A DNA stretch of 64,000 nt from Taudactylus pleione (GCA_031769625.1 JAUIMM010000015.1:30162501-30226500); one strand, 5' to 3'. Numbered from the stretch's first letter, positions 9,134 through 21,254 are shown. Made by a program: numbers and translations. Notes: generated by a model from the sequence alone, not told the origin.

Positions 9134-11628
9134 TTAGTCCATGGAACGGTTAGCGCGTCCACTGCCTCTGCAGCCGGATCCTGAGTTCTGGACATGTATC
9201 TTGGTAGCTGATGGTTTAATCGAGATGCCATTAGGTCCACCTGAGGCCGACCAACGATGGACCAAGGCTTGTAATACGTCTGGGTGAAGCATTAATTCCC
9301 CGGGGTGGAGATCCTGGCAACTGAGATAATCTGCTTCCCAGTTGTCCACTCCCAGGATGAACACTGCCGACAGCATGACTGACTACTCTCGACCCACCGG
9401 AGAATACGGGTAACTTCTCACATAGCCACGCGACTTCGAGTTCCGCCCTGTCGATTGATAGAAGTGACGGCCGTCACGTTGTCCGACTGTACCCTCACTG
9501 GTTGTGACCTTAGTGTTATAAGTCCAGTCCAGGACTTATACATGGCTAAAGATTCTCCTGCTCCTGATCCTCTTCCCACTGGATCTGCCCCGAGGAGATC
9601 CAGACGTCTGAGACCTGGGCTTGGTTCCTCCCATGTCAGCTGATGAGTCCTTCCTCTATTTAAACTCACTGAACTTTTGCTGCCTCGCCGGCTATAGCGT
9701 TTACTTCAGCGCTCGGCTCTGCTGCATGGTCAGCATTACTTACTTGCTACAAGTCCTCCGTGGCTCCTCCAACTGCTCGGCCGCTCCAGGACACACTTCC
9801 TCTCGGCCGTTCTTGTGCAGCCTCCGGCTCTCCTAGCCGCAGCACCAGCTGTTTTCTGCTGTTGGCTGACACTGAGGGAGTACTCCTGACCGGCTCCCCC
9901 GCCAACTCCTGCAGCGCTGCCATTCCAGCCTCCGTCTGAACCCGGTTCTATCATCAGCACTCAGCTGCTGCAGTACCAGCAGCGCCTCCAGGACATCGGC
10001 TATCATCACAGCTCCTGCATCCTCGTGCTGTCATTGGCTCCTCAAACTGCTGCACCAATCGCTTTCCAGCACTATCAGCCATACCATCGGTCCAGTGGCA
10101 GTCATCATCGGCCCATTGGCCACAACATCGACCGACTGGTCACAACATCGGCACACCAGGCGAAACTTAGGCCCATTGGTCTTCATCATTGGCTTGTTAG
10201 CCGCATCATCGGCCCATTGGCCGCAACATCAACCCACTGGTCACAACATCGGCTCAACAGCCGCAACTTAGGCCCATTGGTCTTCATCATTGGCTTATTA
10301 GCCACATCATCAGCCCATTGGCCGCAACATCGACCCACTGGTCACAACATCGGCTCACCAGCCACAACCTAGGCTCATTGGCCACACCATCTGCCCATTG
10401 GCCGCACCATCGGCATTAGCCGCATTACCGGTTCTTAAAGACCGCAGCAACCAGATTCTCATCTCTCCCCGCATCATTTGTTCCACCACCGGCCTTCTTA
10501 GGAACTCCAGTTCTGACATCTACTTTCTGTCTATCTGGAATCTAACGGCTACCTTAAAGGTATAGCTAGAGACAGTAACACTTAGTAAGTGTGCGGCGTC
10601 GAGCAAGGCATTGTAAATTGCTCTGAGTTCCAACACATTTATGGGCCACCGCCTTTCCTATGCAGACCAACGGCCCTGAAACTGACAGTCTAGGACTACC
10701 GCACCCCAACCTCAGAGACTGGCATCTGTCATCACGATTATCCAATCCCACACTCTGAATCTTTGACCCACCAAGAGGTGTTGGGTTGCATCCACCAGAA
10801 GAGAGATACCGTGGTTATTGAGGCCAACCGGATCATCCGATGTAGGAGTAGGTGAGACCCTGACCCTTGTGTTAGGAAGTCCAGCTGGAACACATGGGAG
10901 TGGAATCGTCCGAATTGTAGTGCCTCGAAGGCAACTACCATCTTTCCTAGACCAATAAGTAAAAGACACCTTCTTCGGTTGGAGAACTAGCTGAAATAGT
11001 AGCCGAATGTCCTGGGCTTTGCCTTCCAGGAGGAACACCTGCTGTAACAGCTTATCCAGGATCATCACCAGAAACTGGAGTCTGAGCCGGAATTAGGTTG
11101 GATTTTTTTAAATTGATCATCCAGCCGTGCTGTGTCAAAGTCTTGTATGTCAGTAATGCGTGGTCCAAGAGAAGAGATCCAGATGGGGCCTTGATCAACA
11201 GGTCATCCAAGTAAGGAATTACGGTCACACCTGATGTCCGAAGGTGTGCAATCATGACAGACTTGACCTTGGCGAAAACACGAGGATAAATTGAATGGCA
11301 ACGCCCAAAACTAATAGTGATCGTGCAATATTGCAACACGCAGGAAAGCTTGATGCGGTTCTCATATTGGGACATGTACATATGCACAGACTCGACCGGC
11401 TTGGGTACCACAAAAAGATTTGAGTAGAACCCCAGACCCCGTTGATGTACTGGAACCAGCACTGCCGATTTTAGGAGAGACTGAATTGCCTTGTCTTCTG
11501 ACACCGGCAGACCGGTAGTGAAGAAACGATTTGGAGGTGAAATTTCGAAATCTATCCTGTACCCTACGGAGAGTAATCTGCAAATGCACAGATTCGAAGA
11601 GGTCTGGCTCCAAACCTGTTGAAAAGTC
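9134..11628 (-). pseudogene. DIRS reverse transcriptase / RNase H, decayed
   Basis: The RT part (11052-11628) carries YLDD at 11202-11213, the polymerase catalytic box, in the context VTVIPYLDDLLIKAPSG. The connection and RNase H follow as LEGKAQDIRLLFQLVLQPKK (near 11000), DWIIVMTDASL (about 10715-10745), then VRVQSDNVTAVTSINRQGG (about 9430-9490) and GVDNWEADYLSCQDLHPGE (about 9290-9350). A 1067 bp solo LTR splits RNase H. Several frameshifts separate the blocks. RT is truncated at its N-terminal side. Confidence 0.85.
9514..10580. mobile_element. Solo LTR in the DIRS element, 5-bp TSD CTTAG
   Basis: The segment starts TGTTATAAGTCC and ends GACAGTAACA, so it has TG...CA ends and a 5-bp inverted terminus (TGTTA/TAACA). 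CTTAG lies immediately on both sides (9509-9513 and 10581-10585). The 1067 bp length and lack of internal coding fit a solo LTR from an LTR retrotransposon. It contains a 102 bp tandem repeat (about 10066-10440) made of GGCCCATTGG and CACAACATCGG words. A TATA-like TATTTAAAC near 9658 may mark a promoter if it reads on the plus strand. Related LTR: 59925-60893. Confidence 0.85.
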
Positions 11629-11964
11629 AAGACCATCGGGCTTGCGACGAGACCCTGCGGTAGGGTCTCGCTGCCGCAAGCCCAGGAGTACTTTTGGCTC
11701 TATCAGAGCCAAAAGCACTCCCACTGACATCACTAGTGATGTCAGTGGGGCCAGACCCAACGCAGCTATGCCCCTGGCACGCCCACCAAAGGGGGCGTGC
11801 TGTCACTCACCATCGACAGCACGCCCCCTTTAGTGCGAGACCCATAGCGACGGCTGTCCGTTGCTATGCGGATCTCGCGCATGCGCACGACGGAGCTCCC
11901 TCCGTCGTGCGCACGCGCACTAGGGCACCATCGACCCGCTTGCGAGCGGGTCTGAATCAGGCCC
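11628..11964 (-). repeat. Hairpin-chain MITE, reversed, truncated copy
   Basis: It reads in reverse, from the GGGCTTGCG hairpin through GGCTCTATCAGAGCC and the CACTGACATCACTAGTG palindrome to the end CTGAATCAGGCCC at 11964. The other end is lost where it meets the DIRS reverse transcriptase. The left boundary is approximate. Confidence 0.8.
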
Positions 11965-12044
11965 TTAGTGACCAGAGATCTGCATTTAGGATGTTACTAA
12001 AACCCAGCAAAAACTTATTTTTTATTTTTGGCTTTTTGAACACA

Positions 12045-12440
12045 GGGCCTGATTCAGACAAGCTCGCAAGCGGGTCGATGATGGCCCAGTGCGCATGCAC
12101 GGCGTGCACGAGCCCCGAAGCGAGCGCAAAAAGCACTCGCTCCGTGGCTCACTACAAAAGGGGCGGCTGTCGATGTTGATCGACAGCTCGCCCCGTTTTG
12201 TAGGTGTGGCGGGGGGGTGGCTTCACAAACGGAGGCGTTCCCAAGTGAACGCCTGCCGTTTGTGGGCAGCCCCACTGACATCACCAGTGAATGTCAGTGG
12301 GAGAGCTTCCGGGTCTATTAGAGCCGGAAGATCTCTGGGGCTTGCGGCCACGAGACCCTACCACAAGGGTCTCGTCGCAAGCCCGATGGTCTTGACCATT
12401 GCGACCATCATCCTGGCCGCTCGCAATAGCCGCTCCAAAA
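12045..12440 (+). repeat. Hairpin-chain MITE, right-truncated copy
   Basis: It starts GGGCCTGATTCAGAC and follows the family order up to GCCGCTCCAAAA, then stops before the terminal hairpin. The GGCTCT-type hairpin reads GAGAGCTTCC at 12301 and pairs with GGAAGATCTC, diverged from other copies. It lies 80 bp from the reversed copy ending at 11964, and the two are in opposite orientation. Confidence 0.8.
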
Positions 12441-12539
12441 TTTCTCTCTGGTCCTCATACTTTGCATCTAGACCTTACAATACAATGTGCCAAAAAACTC
12501 AGAAAACCTAGCTAGTAATGCACAGGCTCTCCTAACAAT

Positions 12540-13010
12540 GACATTACAGCAGCTCTCTGAAGTACCTCCTGAAGTGCCTCCTGAATAATGGTCCTAAATT
12601 ACCTAATATTCACCGGTGGTGGAACCCTGCCATTGATGGCACGTTGAACTGCATCCCACGTGTTCTACTGGGCTCAAACATCATTCCATGCTCAGAGGAA
12701 TGCTGCTCCTTAATCTGGTGGCTATGGAACTGTGTGGTGGCGCATTACTGAAAGAGCCCACTCCAGTCTGAGTGAATGCATGACATTGAATGGCTACAAA
12801 TGATCTGCAAGGATGATTATGCAGCATACGCCGGTCAGTCTTAGATCAGGGTCCTAATGCGTGAAAGCTGAATATACACCACACTGTAGCAGAGCCACTG
12901 TTGGGGTCCATTGCCTTGTGGATTATTCTCCACACACGTAATCGTCCATCTGAACGAAGCAGTTGTAATCTCGAGTCACATGAAAATCCATGGTATTACA
13001 GTTGTTGCTT
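12540..13010 (-). pseudogene. Decayed Tc1-like transposase relic
   Basis: Reverse translation with frameshifts gives fragments resembling a Tc1 family I recognise: HVTRDYNCF, RIIHEAMDPNSGSAT-like, ADHL-PFNVMHS, and an NTWDAVQRAINGRVPPP block near 12600-12660. These follow the normal transposase order on the minus strand. There is no intact frame and no clear TIRs. It belongs to a different family from the other Tc1 copies here. Confidence 0.55.
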
Positions 13011-13486
13011 ATTAGAGATGACCGTTTTATATAGAGGTTTTCAGTTCAGCAAATAATAATTCCATGAAATACACATGGAGCAACTTCAAGATGAGATCTG
13101 TGACATGAATGGGTGGGGTATGCTTATCAAGTTCAGACATATACATTGGAGGACAGCAAGAAGGTATCTTACCGCCATGAAAATAGCTTTAACAGACTCC
13201 GAATACAAAAAAAAAAATCTGTCAGATGTATTTCTCGTAGCAAAAAAAATATTATAGAGCCTTAAGGGATCTATTCTAATTGCAAAAAGGGCTCAGAGAG
13301 TTGCCTAACTAAAGCTATTAGGAGAAAAGCAGAGTTCATTGTGGAACAACAAATTGCTCAATTAAAGGTTTTGATGGTTAATATAACAATAAGGGTAATA
13401 ATATTGCAACATACTGCCATAATTACTAGTGTTTATCTCCAACGAGATTTCCAGTAAGCTTTAACCACGGAATTTTTTTCTTAGTA
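13011..13486. other. No feature seen
   Basis: AT-rich sequence with no recognised repeat ends or coding similarity. Confidence 0.35.
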
Positions 13487-14284
13487 CAGTGGTTCTCAAA
13501 CTCGATCCTCAGGACCCCACACAGGTCACGTTTTGCAGGTCACCCAGGAGGTGCACAAATGTGTATTCATCACTCACCGACACAATTTAAAAGATCCACA
13601 GGTGAAGATAAATATTTCACTTGTGATTCTGTTTGGAGACCTGTAAAACATGCACTGTTTGGGGTCCTGAGGACCAAGGACCTGATTCAGACCTGCTCGC
13701 TAGGATGCGATCGCTGATTGCTGGGCGATATTTGCATTCTGCGCATGCGTATGCATCATGCGTGCGCAAACCACTGCGACAGATCAGAAAGCACTCACTC
13801 GCCCAGCGTAGACAGCCCAGTTGAATGAGTAACAGGAGAGGCAGTTTGTGGGTGGTAACAGGGGCAGGCCACTAGAAACGGGGGAGTGGAAGTACAAACG
13901 CAGGCGTGCCTGTGTGTTTCAACGCCGTTTCATAGGCGTGCATAATAAACAGGCAGCGTCACTGTACACGTCACCTGGTTGTATTTCACTCTGAAGGGAT
14001 TGCAGTGCTTGCGGCCAGGTATAGTCACCCTTAAGCGCTGCAAGCACATCCGATGGTGCTCGATGTACCAATGTTTTCATGCGCTTCCTGGAGATGACGT
14101 GCACAAGTGGGAGTCTTATGAATGGCGGATGCGAGTCTGCATACACAAAGTGATTGCTCGCCAAGATATAGTGGGCGTGCTAATGCCTTGCTGTGCGATT
14201 GCCTGCCTTGTTGGGCGTGCACTGAATTTGCATACGCTGGGAGCGAGCGCCTCTGAATCAGGCCCCAAGTTTGAGAACCTGTGG
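13487..14284. repeat. Short hAT-like element split by a Harbinger-like MITE
   Basis: The left end reads CAGTGGTTCTCAAACTC and the right end AAGTTTGAGAACCTGTG, forming an inverted terminus. Between them lies the MITE at 13678-14265. The outer flanks show no clear 8-bp duplication, so the hAT assignment rests on the ends only. Related ends bound the large nest at 49706-54421. Confidence 0.6.
13678..14265. repeat. Harbinger-like MITE with GGACCTGATTCAG-type ends, TSD CAA
   Basis: This 588 bp element starts GGACCTGATTCAGAC and ends CTGAATCAGGCCC. CAA flanks it at 13675-13677 and 14266-14268. The interior resembles the element at 6311-6909, with GCATGCGTATG, GTGGGTGGTAACAGGGG and GCGTGCATAATAAACA-type blocks. 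Excising it with one CAA rejoins GAGGACCAAGTTTGAGAACC of the host repeat. Confidence 0.85.
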
Positions 14285-14644
14285 TTTAAGACATTGACAA
14301 TTCGGGTAAAATGAAAAAAAAATCTAATTTGGCCAAGCATTGAACTTTATTTTAATTATTCCCTATCTAATTTTGCCACATTATTTCATGTTTTTTCCAC
14401 TAATGAACAGTAGTTATTAATTTAAATAACAAACAAAAAAGTTAAATTTATTTATATAATAGATACTTTATGTTTTCCTTTCACAAACACTGAACCAAGC
14501 AAGCAGTATCATAGTTGTAATCAGAAAATAAAAAGTAACAGAGACCTACAAGTAACTATAGTGGCAGTTAGCTGAATATTAGAAAAATTAATGACTTAAC
14601 TTCTGAATATAACGTGGTAATACATGTAGTATTGTACACACTAT
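14285..14644. other. AT-rich, no feature seen
   Basis: Long runs of A and T. No repeat ends or coding similarity recognised. Confidence 0.4.
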
Positions 14645-15166
14645 GGATCTCATTCAGAGCCGGTCGCACAGAGTGTGCGGTCGGTCTGAATGAGGGGAGG
14701 ACGTCTTGAATTTTCAAGACATCCTCCTTTGCGGTGGTAAGCCTTACGACCGCCTAAGGTGATGGTCGCGATGGTCAAGACCATAGCGACCATCGGGGCT
14801 TGCGACGAGACACTAGGGTAGGGTCTCCCTTGTCGTAAGCCCCGGAGAGCTTTCGGCTCTGTCTGAGCCGGAAGCTCTCCACTGACATCACTAGTGATGT
14901 CAGTGGGGCCGCCCCCAAACGGTAGGCGTTCCCATGGGAACGCCCCCATTTGGGCTGCCACCCCCCGGCCCGCCTTCCAAAAGGGGTGAGCTGTCAATCA
15001 ACATCGGCAGCTCGCCCCCTTTGGATCGAGACCCGCTACGACCGGCGCCGTCGGTCATAGCGGGTCTCACGCATGCGCACGACGGCGCCGTTGTGCGCAT
15101 GCTCTGTGGGGGCCATCGACCCGGTCCGAGCGCATCGGCGCTAACGACCGGGTCTGAATGACCCCC
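14645..15166 (-). repeat. Hairpin-chain MITE, reversed, diverged subfamily, TSD TAT
   Basis: This 522 bp element is flanked by TAT at 14642-14644 and 15167-15169. The terminal motif has drifted from GATTCAG to CATTCAG (GGATCTCATTCAGAGC) and CTGAATGACCCC at the other end. Hairpin arms remain well paired despite divergence: GGAGAGCTTTCGGCTC pairs with GAGCCGGAAGCTCTCC, and GACCCGGTC pairs with GACCGGGTC. Confidence 0.85.
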
Positions 15167-15394
15167 TATATGTAAACTGAGCATTCATTTAGCCTATACC
15201 AATGGTTCATTAATTTTCACCTGGATGCTCTTCTGGCAGCCCATTTGCGTTGTTCCCCCAACGTTTGTAAATTAAAACATTTATAATTAATATACAGACA
15301 TTGACAAATTTGTTGGTACAGCTCATTGATACAATACTTAAGTCCTCCTAAAAAGTATTGACAATGAAAGCTACTGTCTAATGTATACATGCAA

Positions 15395-16385
15395 GCAGGG
15401 GCGGAACCAGCGGCGGTGCTGCCGGTGCCTTGCACCAGGGCCCGCTGCGGTGCAGAGGCCCATATAGCCCCTGCATCCGACAGCGCCGCTGCCCGCCGAC
15501 CCGGTCCCCATTAAGTAAATGGATGGAGCCGAGCGGACCCACTTTGGCTCCACCAAAATGACAGACACGCCGCGGAGGGAGAGATAAGAGCGCTGTGGAA
15601 GAAGCAGACTCTGACAAGAAAAAGCCAAAGGAAACAAGGTAAGTGTAAGTGGGGGGGTTGCAGATGGTGTAGTGTGAAAAAAAGGCTGGGCAGTGGGAGG
15701 GGGGTTGCGGTGTAATGTACAGTGGTGAAAAAAAGGCTGGGCAGCGGGGAGGGGTTGCGGTGTAGTGTACAGTGGTGAAAAGGCTGGGCAGCGGGGAGGG
15801 GTTGCGGTGTAGTGTACAGTGGTGAAAAGGCTGGGCAGTGGGGGGGGTTGCGGTGTAGTGTACAGTGGTGAAAAGGCTGGGCAGCGGGGGGGGGGTTGCG
15901 GTGTAGTGTACAGTGGTGAAAAGGCTGGACAGCGGGGGGGGTTGCGGTGTAGTGTACAGTGGTGAAAAGGCTGGGCAGCGGGAGGGGGGTTGCGGTGTAG
16001 TGTACAGTGGTGAAAAGGCTGGGCAGCGGGAGGGGGGTTGCGGTGTAGTGTACAGTGGTGAAAAAAAGGCTGGGCAGCGGGGGGGTTGCAGTGTACAGTG
16101 TTAAAAAAAAAGTCTGGGCAGCAGGCGGGGTTGCGGTGTGAGGTGGTGAAGAAAAAAGGTTGGGCAGCAGGAGTCAGGACAGGCACTGGATTTAATGACT
16201 GTGGGGGGAGTGAGGTGGTGAAAAAAAAAGAGAGGCTGGGCAGCAGGACAGACATTGGATTTAATGATTGGGGGGAAGGGGGGTGGGAAGAGAGGTGGTG
16301 AAAAAAAAAAAGGCTTGGCCTGGACAGACACTGGATTTAATGACTGGGGGGAGGGGGGGGGGGATTGAGGTGATGACAAAAAAAA
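15395..16385. repeat. Composite repeat with G-rich minisatellite
   Basis: It starts GGGGCGGAACCAGCGG, followed by a CGCTGCCCGCCGACCCGGTC block that recurs at 23764-23790. From about 15650 to 16180 about ten copies of a 47-50 bp unit are arrayed; each has GGGGTTGCGGTGTAGTGTAC, then AGTGGTGAAAAGGCTGGGCAG. The G-run and A-run lengths vary between units. Later units degrade and contain GGATTTAATGA blocks. The right side abuts a Tc1 element. Confidence 0.7.
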
Positions 16386-16389
16386 GATT

Positions 16390-17514
<1,125 letters not shown>

Positions 17515-17706
17515 TAATTGTTATTAGAGAAAATGTTTAGATGTTCCAATCTAGAAAAATCAATAAATATGCTATAAAACAAATAATAATAAAAAGACAA
17601 GAATAGAAAGAATTGTACATACATATATCTCACATAAAAATGTAAGGAAAAAAAAAAAAAAAAAAACTATAGTCTACATCTGGTATATATTTTTTTTTTA
17701 AAGCTA
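17515..17706. other. AT-rich spacer with poly-A
   Basis: It contains an A homopolymer at about 17648-17667 and a T tract near 17690. It separates two Tc1 elements of different families. Confidence 0.6.
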
Positions 17707-18021
17707 CAGTCAGGTGCATAAATATTGGGACATTGACAGAATATTCATATTTTGGCCTCTATTGACCACCACAATGGCTTTGAAATGAAACAAAACAAGA
17801 TGTGCTTTAACTGCAAACTTTCAGATTTAATTTGAGGGTAATTACATCCAAATCAGGTGAACGGTGTAGGAATTACAACGGTTTCTATAAATGCCTCCCA
17901 CTTTTTAAGGGGCCAAAAGTAATGGGACAAACTAAAGAATCCTAAATCTAACTTTCACTTTTTAATACTTTGTTGCAAAACCTTTGCAGGCAATTACAGC
18001 CTGAAGTCTGGAATGCATAGA

Positions 18022-18060
18022 CATCACCAGACGCTGGGTTTCATCCAGCGTCTGGTGATG
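18022..18060. repeat. Perfect hairpin made by a 5-bp templated change
   Basis: The arms CATCACCAGACGCTGG and CCAGCGTCTGGTGATG are exact inverted copies of 16 bp. The intact sister copy (about 51690-51725) has only a short CATCACCAG/CTGGTGATG imperfect palindrome here. The extra 5 bp in one arm completes the match. Confidence 0.9.
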
Positions 18061-19002
18061 CTCTCCCAGGCCTCTACTGCAAATGTCTTCAGTTCCTGCT
18101 TGTTCTTGGAGCATTTTCCCTTCAGTTTTGTCTTCATCAAGTGAAATGCATGCTCAATCGGATTCAGGTCAGGGGATTGACTTGGCCATTGCATAACATT
18201 CCACTTTTTAGCCTTAAAAAACTCTTTGGTTGCTTTTGCAGTATGCTTCGGGTCATTGTCCATCTGCACTGTGAAGCGCCGTCCAATGAGTTCTGAAGCA
18301 TTTGACTGAATATGAACATATAATATTGCCCGAAACACTTCAGAATGTATTCTGCTGCTTTTGTCAGCAGTCACATCATCAATAAATACAAGGGAACCAG
18401 TTCCATTGGCAGCCATACATGCCCACACCATGACACTACCACCACCATGCTTCACTGATGAGGTGGTATGTTTTGGATCATGAGCAGTTCCTTTCCTTCT
18501 CCATACTCTTCTCTTCCCATCACTCTGGTACAAGTTGATCTTTGTCTCATCTGTTCATAGGATGTTGTTCCAGAACTGTAATGGCTTTTTTTAGATGTTG
18601 TTTGGCAAACTCTAATCTGCTGTAATCTGTTTTTGAGGCTCACCAATGGTTTACATCTTGTGGTGAACCCTCTATATTCACTCTTGTGAAGTCTTCTCTT
18701 GTTGACTTTGACACATATATACCTACCTCCTGGAGAGTGTTCTTGATTTGGCCAACTGTTGTGAAGGGGTTTTTCTTCACCAGGGAAATAATTCTTCTGT
18801 CATCCACCACAGTTGTTTTCCGTGGTCTTCCGGGTCTTTTGGTGTTGCTGAGCTCTCCGATGCGTTCTTTCTTTTTAAGAATGTTCCAAACAGTTGATTT
18901 GGCCACACCTAATTTTTTTGCTATCTCTCTGATGGGTTTGTTTTGATTTTTCAGCCTAATGATGGTTTGCTTCACTGATCGTGACAGCTCTTTGGATCTC
19001 AT
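18024..19002 (-). pseudogene. Tc1 family A transposase, frameshifted
   Basis: It begins MRSKELSRSVKQTIIRLKNQ, with the paired-like DNA-binding domain and a KRPGRPRK hook. Frame is lost near 18700 after VGIYVSKST and again near 18560. The C-terminal half is open from YQSDGKRRVW through HGGGSVMVWACM and MDNDPKHTAK to SPDLNPIEHAF. This copy keeps 34 residues between the second Asp and the Glu. The C-terminus is disrupted by a palindromic insertion at 18022-18060. Confidence 0.9.
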
Positions 19003-19346
19003 ATTGAGAGTCGACAGCAACTGATTCCAAATGCAAATGTCACACCTAGAATCAACTCCAGACCTTTTACCTGCTTAATTGATAATGTAATAACGAGGGA
19101 ATAGCCCACACTTGTCCATGAAATAGCTTTTGAGTTGATAGTCCCATTTACTTTTGGCCCCTTAAAAAATGGGAGGCACATATAGAAACCGTTGTAATTC
19201 CTACACCGTTCAACTGATTTGGATGTAATTACCCTCAAATTAAATCTGAAAGTCTGCAGTTAAAGTACATCTTGTTTGTTTCATTTCAAAGCCATTGTGG
19301 TGGTAAATAGAGGCCAAATTGTCCCAATATTTATGCACCTGACTAT

Positions 19347-19770
19347 GTTAATGTTCTAAGAATTACAGGGAAACTTTACATTTTATTTTTTTTACTATAA
19401 TGGATTAACTATTTCTGCAACTATATTACTGGGAAACTGGTAAACAAATATTAACATGCAATATCATAGGTTGATGTCATAGTTACAAATTCTGAGATTA
19501 AGGCTCTGTGTCAGAAATGATCTGGATTTCACTAAATCCAGATAGATAATCTACTTTATGCAGTAAACACCAGTGTTTGTGTCATTGTATTTCCCTGCCT
19601 GTTATTAGGGCTCTACTGTGATGCATGGAGTAGAGATCCTCAGACACTGCTTTCCCTATGTATCTAATGATCACCTGGATGTCAATACTCGCCTACCACT
19701 ACAGAAAATTACATGGAAAAGTCATAGTGAATACCCCAGATTAAGAACTATTGGCCCAGACAAAAGAAGG
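19347..19770. other. No feature seen
   Basis: AT-rich sequence with a T tract near 19385. No repeat ends or coding similarity recognised. Confidence 0.35.
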
Positions 19771-20096
19771 CAGTCAATAGGTCGACAGGGACAAAAGGTC
19801 GACAGGTACAAATGGTCGACGGTGTCAAAAGGTCGACATGAAAACGGTCGAGACAAAAATGGTCGACACTTTTTTTTATAGCCTTAATCTTCACCCTAAC
19901 CCTCCCTCCTGGTGCCTAACCCTAACCGTCGGGGTAAGTGACTAACCCTCCCTCCTGGTGCCTAACCCTGTTGGGGTAAGTGACTAACCCTAAAATCATG
20001 TGTTGACCATTTTTTGTGTCAACCATTTTCATGTCGACCTTTAGTGTGTTGACCTTTTGTCCCTGTCGACCTTTTGTCCAAGTTGACCTAATGACT
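19771..20096. repeat. Element with GGTCGACA-repeat ends and CCCTAA-rich core
   Basis: The left end CAGTCAATAGGTCGACAGGG and the right end TTGACCTAATGACTG are inverted. Each end holds five or six spaced GTCGAC words separated by AAAAGG or AAAATG. The centre is CCTAACCCT-rich. The 60 bp after it (20097-20160) resemble the right end of the neighbouring element. Confidence 0.75.
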
Positions 20097-20160
20097 GTAA
20101 CATCTGGTGTCTATCTAGACATTGTCGACCTTTTTACTGTCCATCTATAGTCCAGCACCC

Positions 20161-20685
20161 GGAACGGGTGTGGTATAAGAGATAGACACTAATTAGTTAG
20201 ACAATGTCTAGATAGACAACAGATGTTAGACAGTCAATAGAAAAAAGTTAGACACAAACAAAAGTCAGACATTAAAGTTAGACATGTAAAAAGTTCAACA
20301 GGTACAAAAGGTCGACAGGGTCAAAAGTTCGACATGAAAATGGTCGACACAAAAATGGCCAACAATTATTTATTTTTTTTAGCCCTAATCTTCACCCTAA
20401 CCCAAACCCTCACCATAGGGGTAAGTGCCTAACCCTCCAGTAAGTGCCTAACCCTAAAAAAGAAAGTGTCGACCATTTTTGTGTCGATCTTTTTCATGTC
20501 GAACTTTTGACCGTGTTTATCTTTTGTACCTGTCGAAACTTTTTACATGTCTAACTTTAGTGTGTCTGACTTTCTCTGTGTCAAACTTTTATCCTTGACT
20601 AACTATTAACTGTCTAACATCTGGTGTCTATCTAGACATTGTCTAACTAATTACTGTCTGTCTACAGTCCGGAACCCACTTAGGC
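20161..20685. repeat. Element with TTAGACA/GTCGAC-repeat ends
   Basis: The left part has ATTAGTTAGACAATGTCTAG followed by spaced TTAGACA then GTCGACA words. The right part is the inverted counterpart, ending at GACATTGTCTAACTAATTAC. The core is CCTAACCCT-rich. A near-identical left half is at 23847-24345, starting at the same AACGGGTGTGGTATAAGAG. Confidence 0.75.
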
Positions 20686-20837
20686 GGTCTTTCCAAAATA
20701 TAATCAACCAGTTAAGCAGGTGTATAAAAACATGTTATATAATAAAACACAAAATATATATACACCAAATGTGCCCCCTCCAGTCGAAAAATATCTCATT
20801 GCCCCCCTCCACACCTCTCACTGACCCTTCCAGTCTA

Positions 20838-21195
20838 TAGATTATTATTATTATTATTATTATTACCAGTTATTTATACAGCGCACACATATTCCGCAGC
20901 GCTTTACAGAGAATAGTTGGCCATTCACATCAGTCCCTGCCCCAGTCGAGCTTACAATCTATGTTCCCTATCACATGCACACACACATACACCCTAGGGT
21001 TAATTTTTGTTGGGAGCCAATTAATCTAGCAGTATATTTTTGTAATGTGGGAGGAAACCGGAGTACCCTGAGGAAACCCACGTAAGCACAGGGAGAATAT
21101 ACAAACTCCACACAGTTAGGGCCGTGGTGGGAATTGAACCCATGACCTCAGTGCTGTGATGCAGTAATGCTACCATTACACAGTCTGTCTGTGCT
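20838..21195. repeat. (ATT)n plus dispersed GGGAGGAAACC repeat
   Basis: About eight ATT units (20838-20862) lead into CAGCGCTTTACAGAG, then TTGTTGGGAGCCAATTAA, GTGGGAGGAAACCGGAG, ACAAACTCCACACAG and GAACCCATGACCTC. This is the fullest of three copies in the window. Confidence 0.7.
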
Positions 21196-21254
21196 ATAGA
21201 TATCTCATTATCTCCTCCAGAACCCTCCAAGCCCCCTCCAGTCGGGATACAGTC

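Larger units (their letters stand above)
6958..11628 (-). mobile_element. DIRS-type retrotransposon, 5'-truncated and interrupted
   Basis: On the minus strand the order is reverse transcriptase, RNase H, then tyrosine recombinase, the DIRS arrangement. The left edge (6958 onward: TTTTTATACTTACTGG followed by GGTAAATCCTTCTGATTCC) looks like a DIRS terminal repeat. A partly complementary segment recurs at 7240-7315 (GTGTCCCCTGTGGAATCAG). All domains carry frameshifts or stops. A hairpin-chain MITE (7937-8437) and a solo LTR (9514-10580) sit inside it. The right side is cut off in the RT domain at a reversed hairpin-chain copy, so the gag-like region and the other terminus are missing. Confidence 0.85.
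17707..19346 (-). mobile_element. Tc1-like element (family A), inactive copy
   Basis: Ends CAGTCAGGTGCATAAATATTG (left) and AATATTTATGCACCTGACTA (right) are inverted and sit at TA. Long TIRs of about 220 bp are shared with the intact copy at 50391-52039. The transposase inside is broken. The right terminus is slightly mutated, so its exact last base is uncertain. Confidence 0.93.

Noticed and set aside
15371..16255. 294-codon minus-strand ORF rich in FTTVHYTATP repeats
   Set aside because: It is the reverse reading of the G-rich minisatellite at 15650-16180 and has no homology outside the array.
19860..20460. Interstitial telomere repeats near 20 kb
   Set aside because: The CCTAACCCT words form the core of elements with inverted GTCGAC-rich ends and include other bases (CTCCTGGTG), so they are element sequence.
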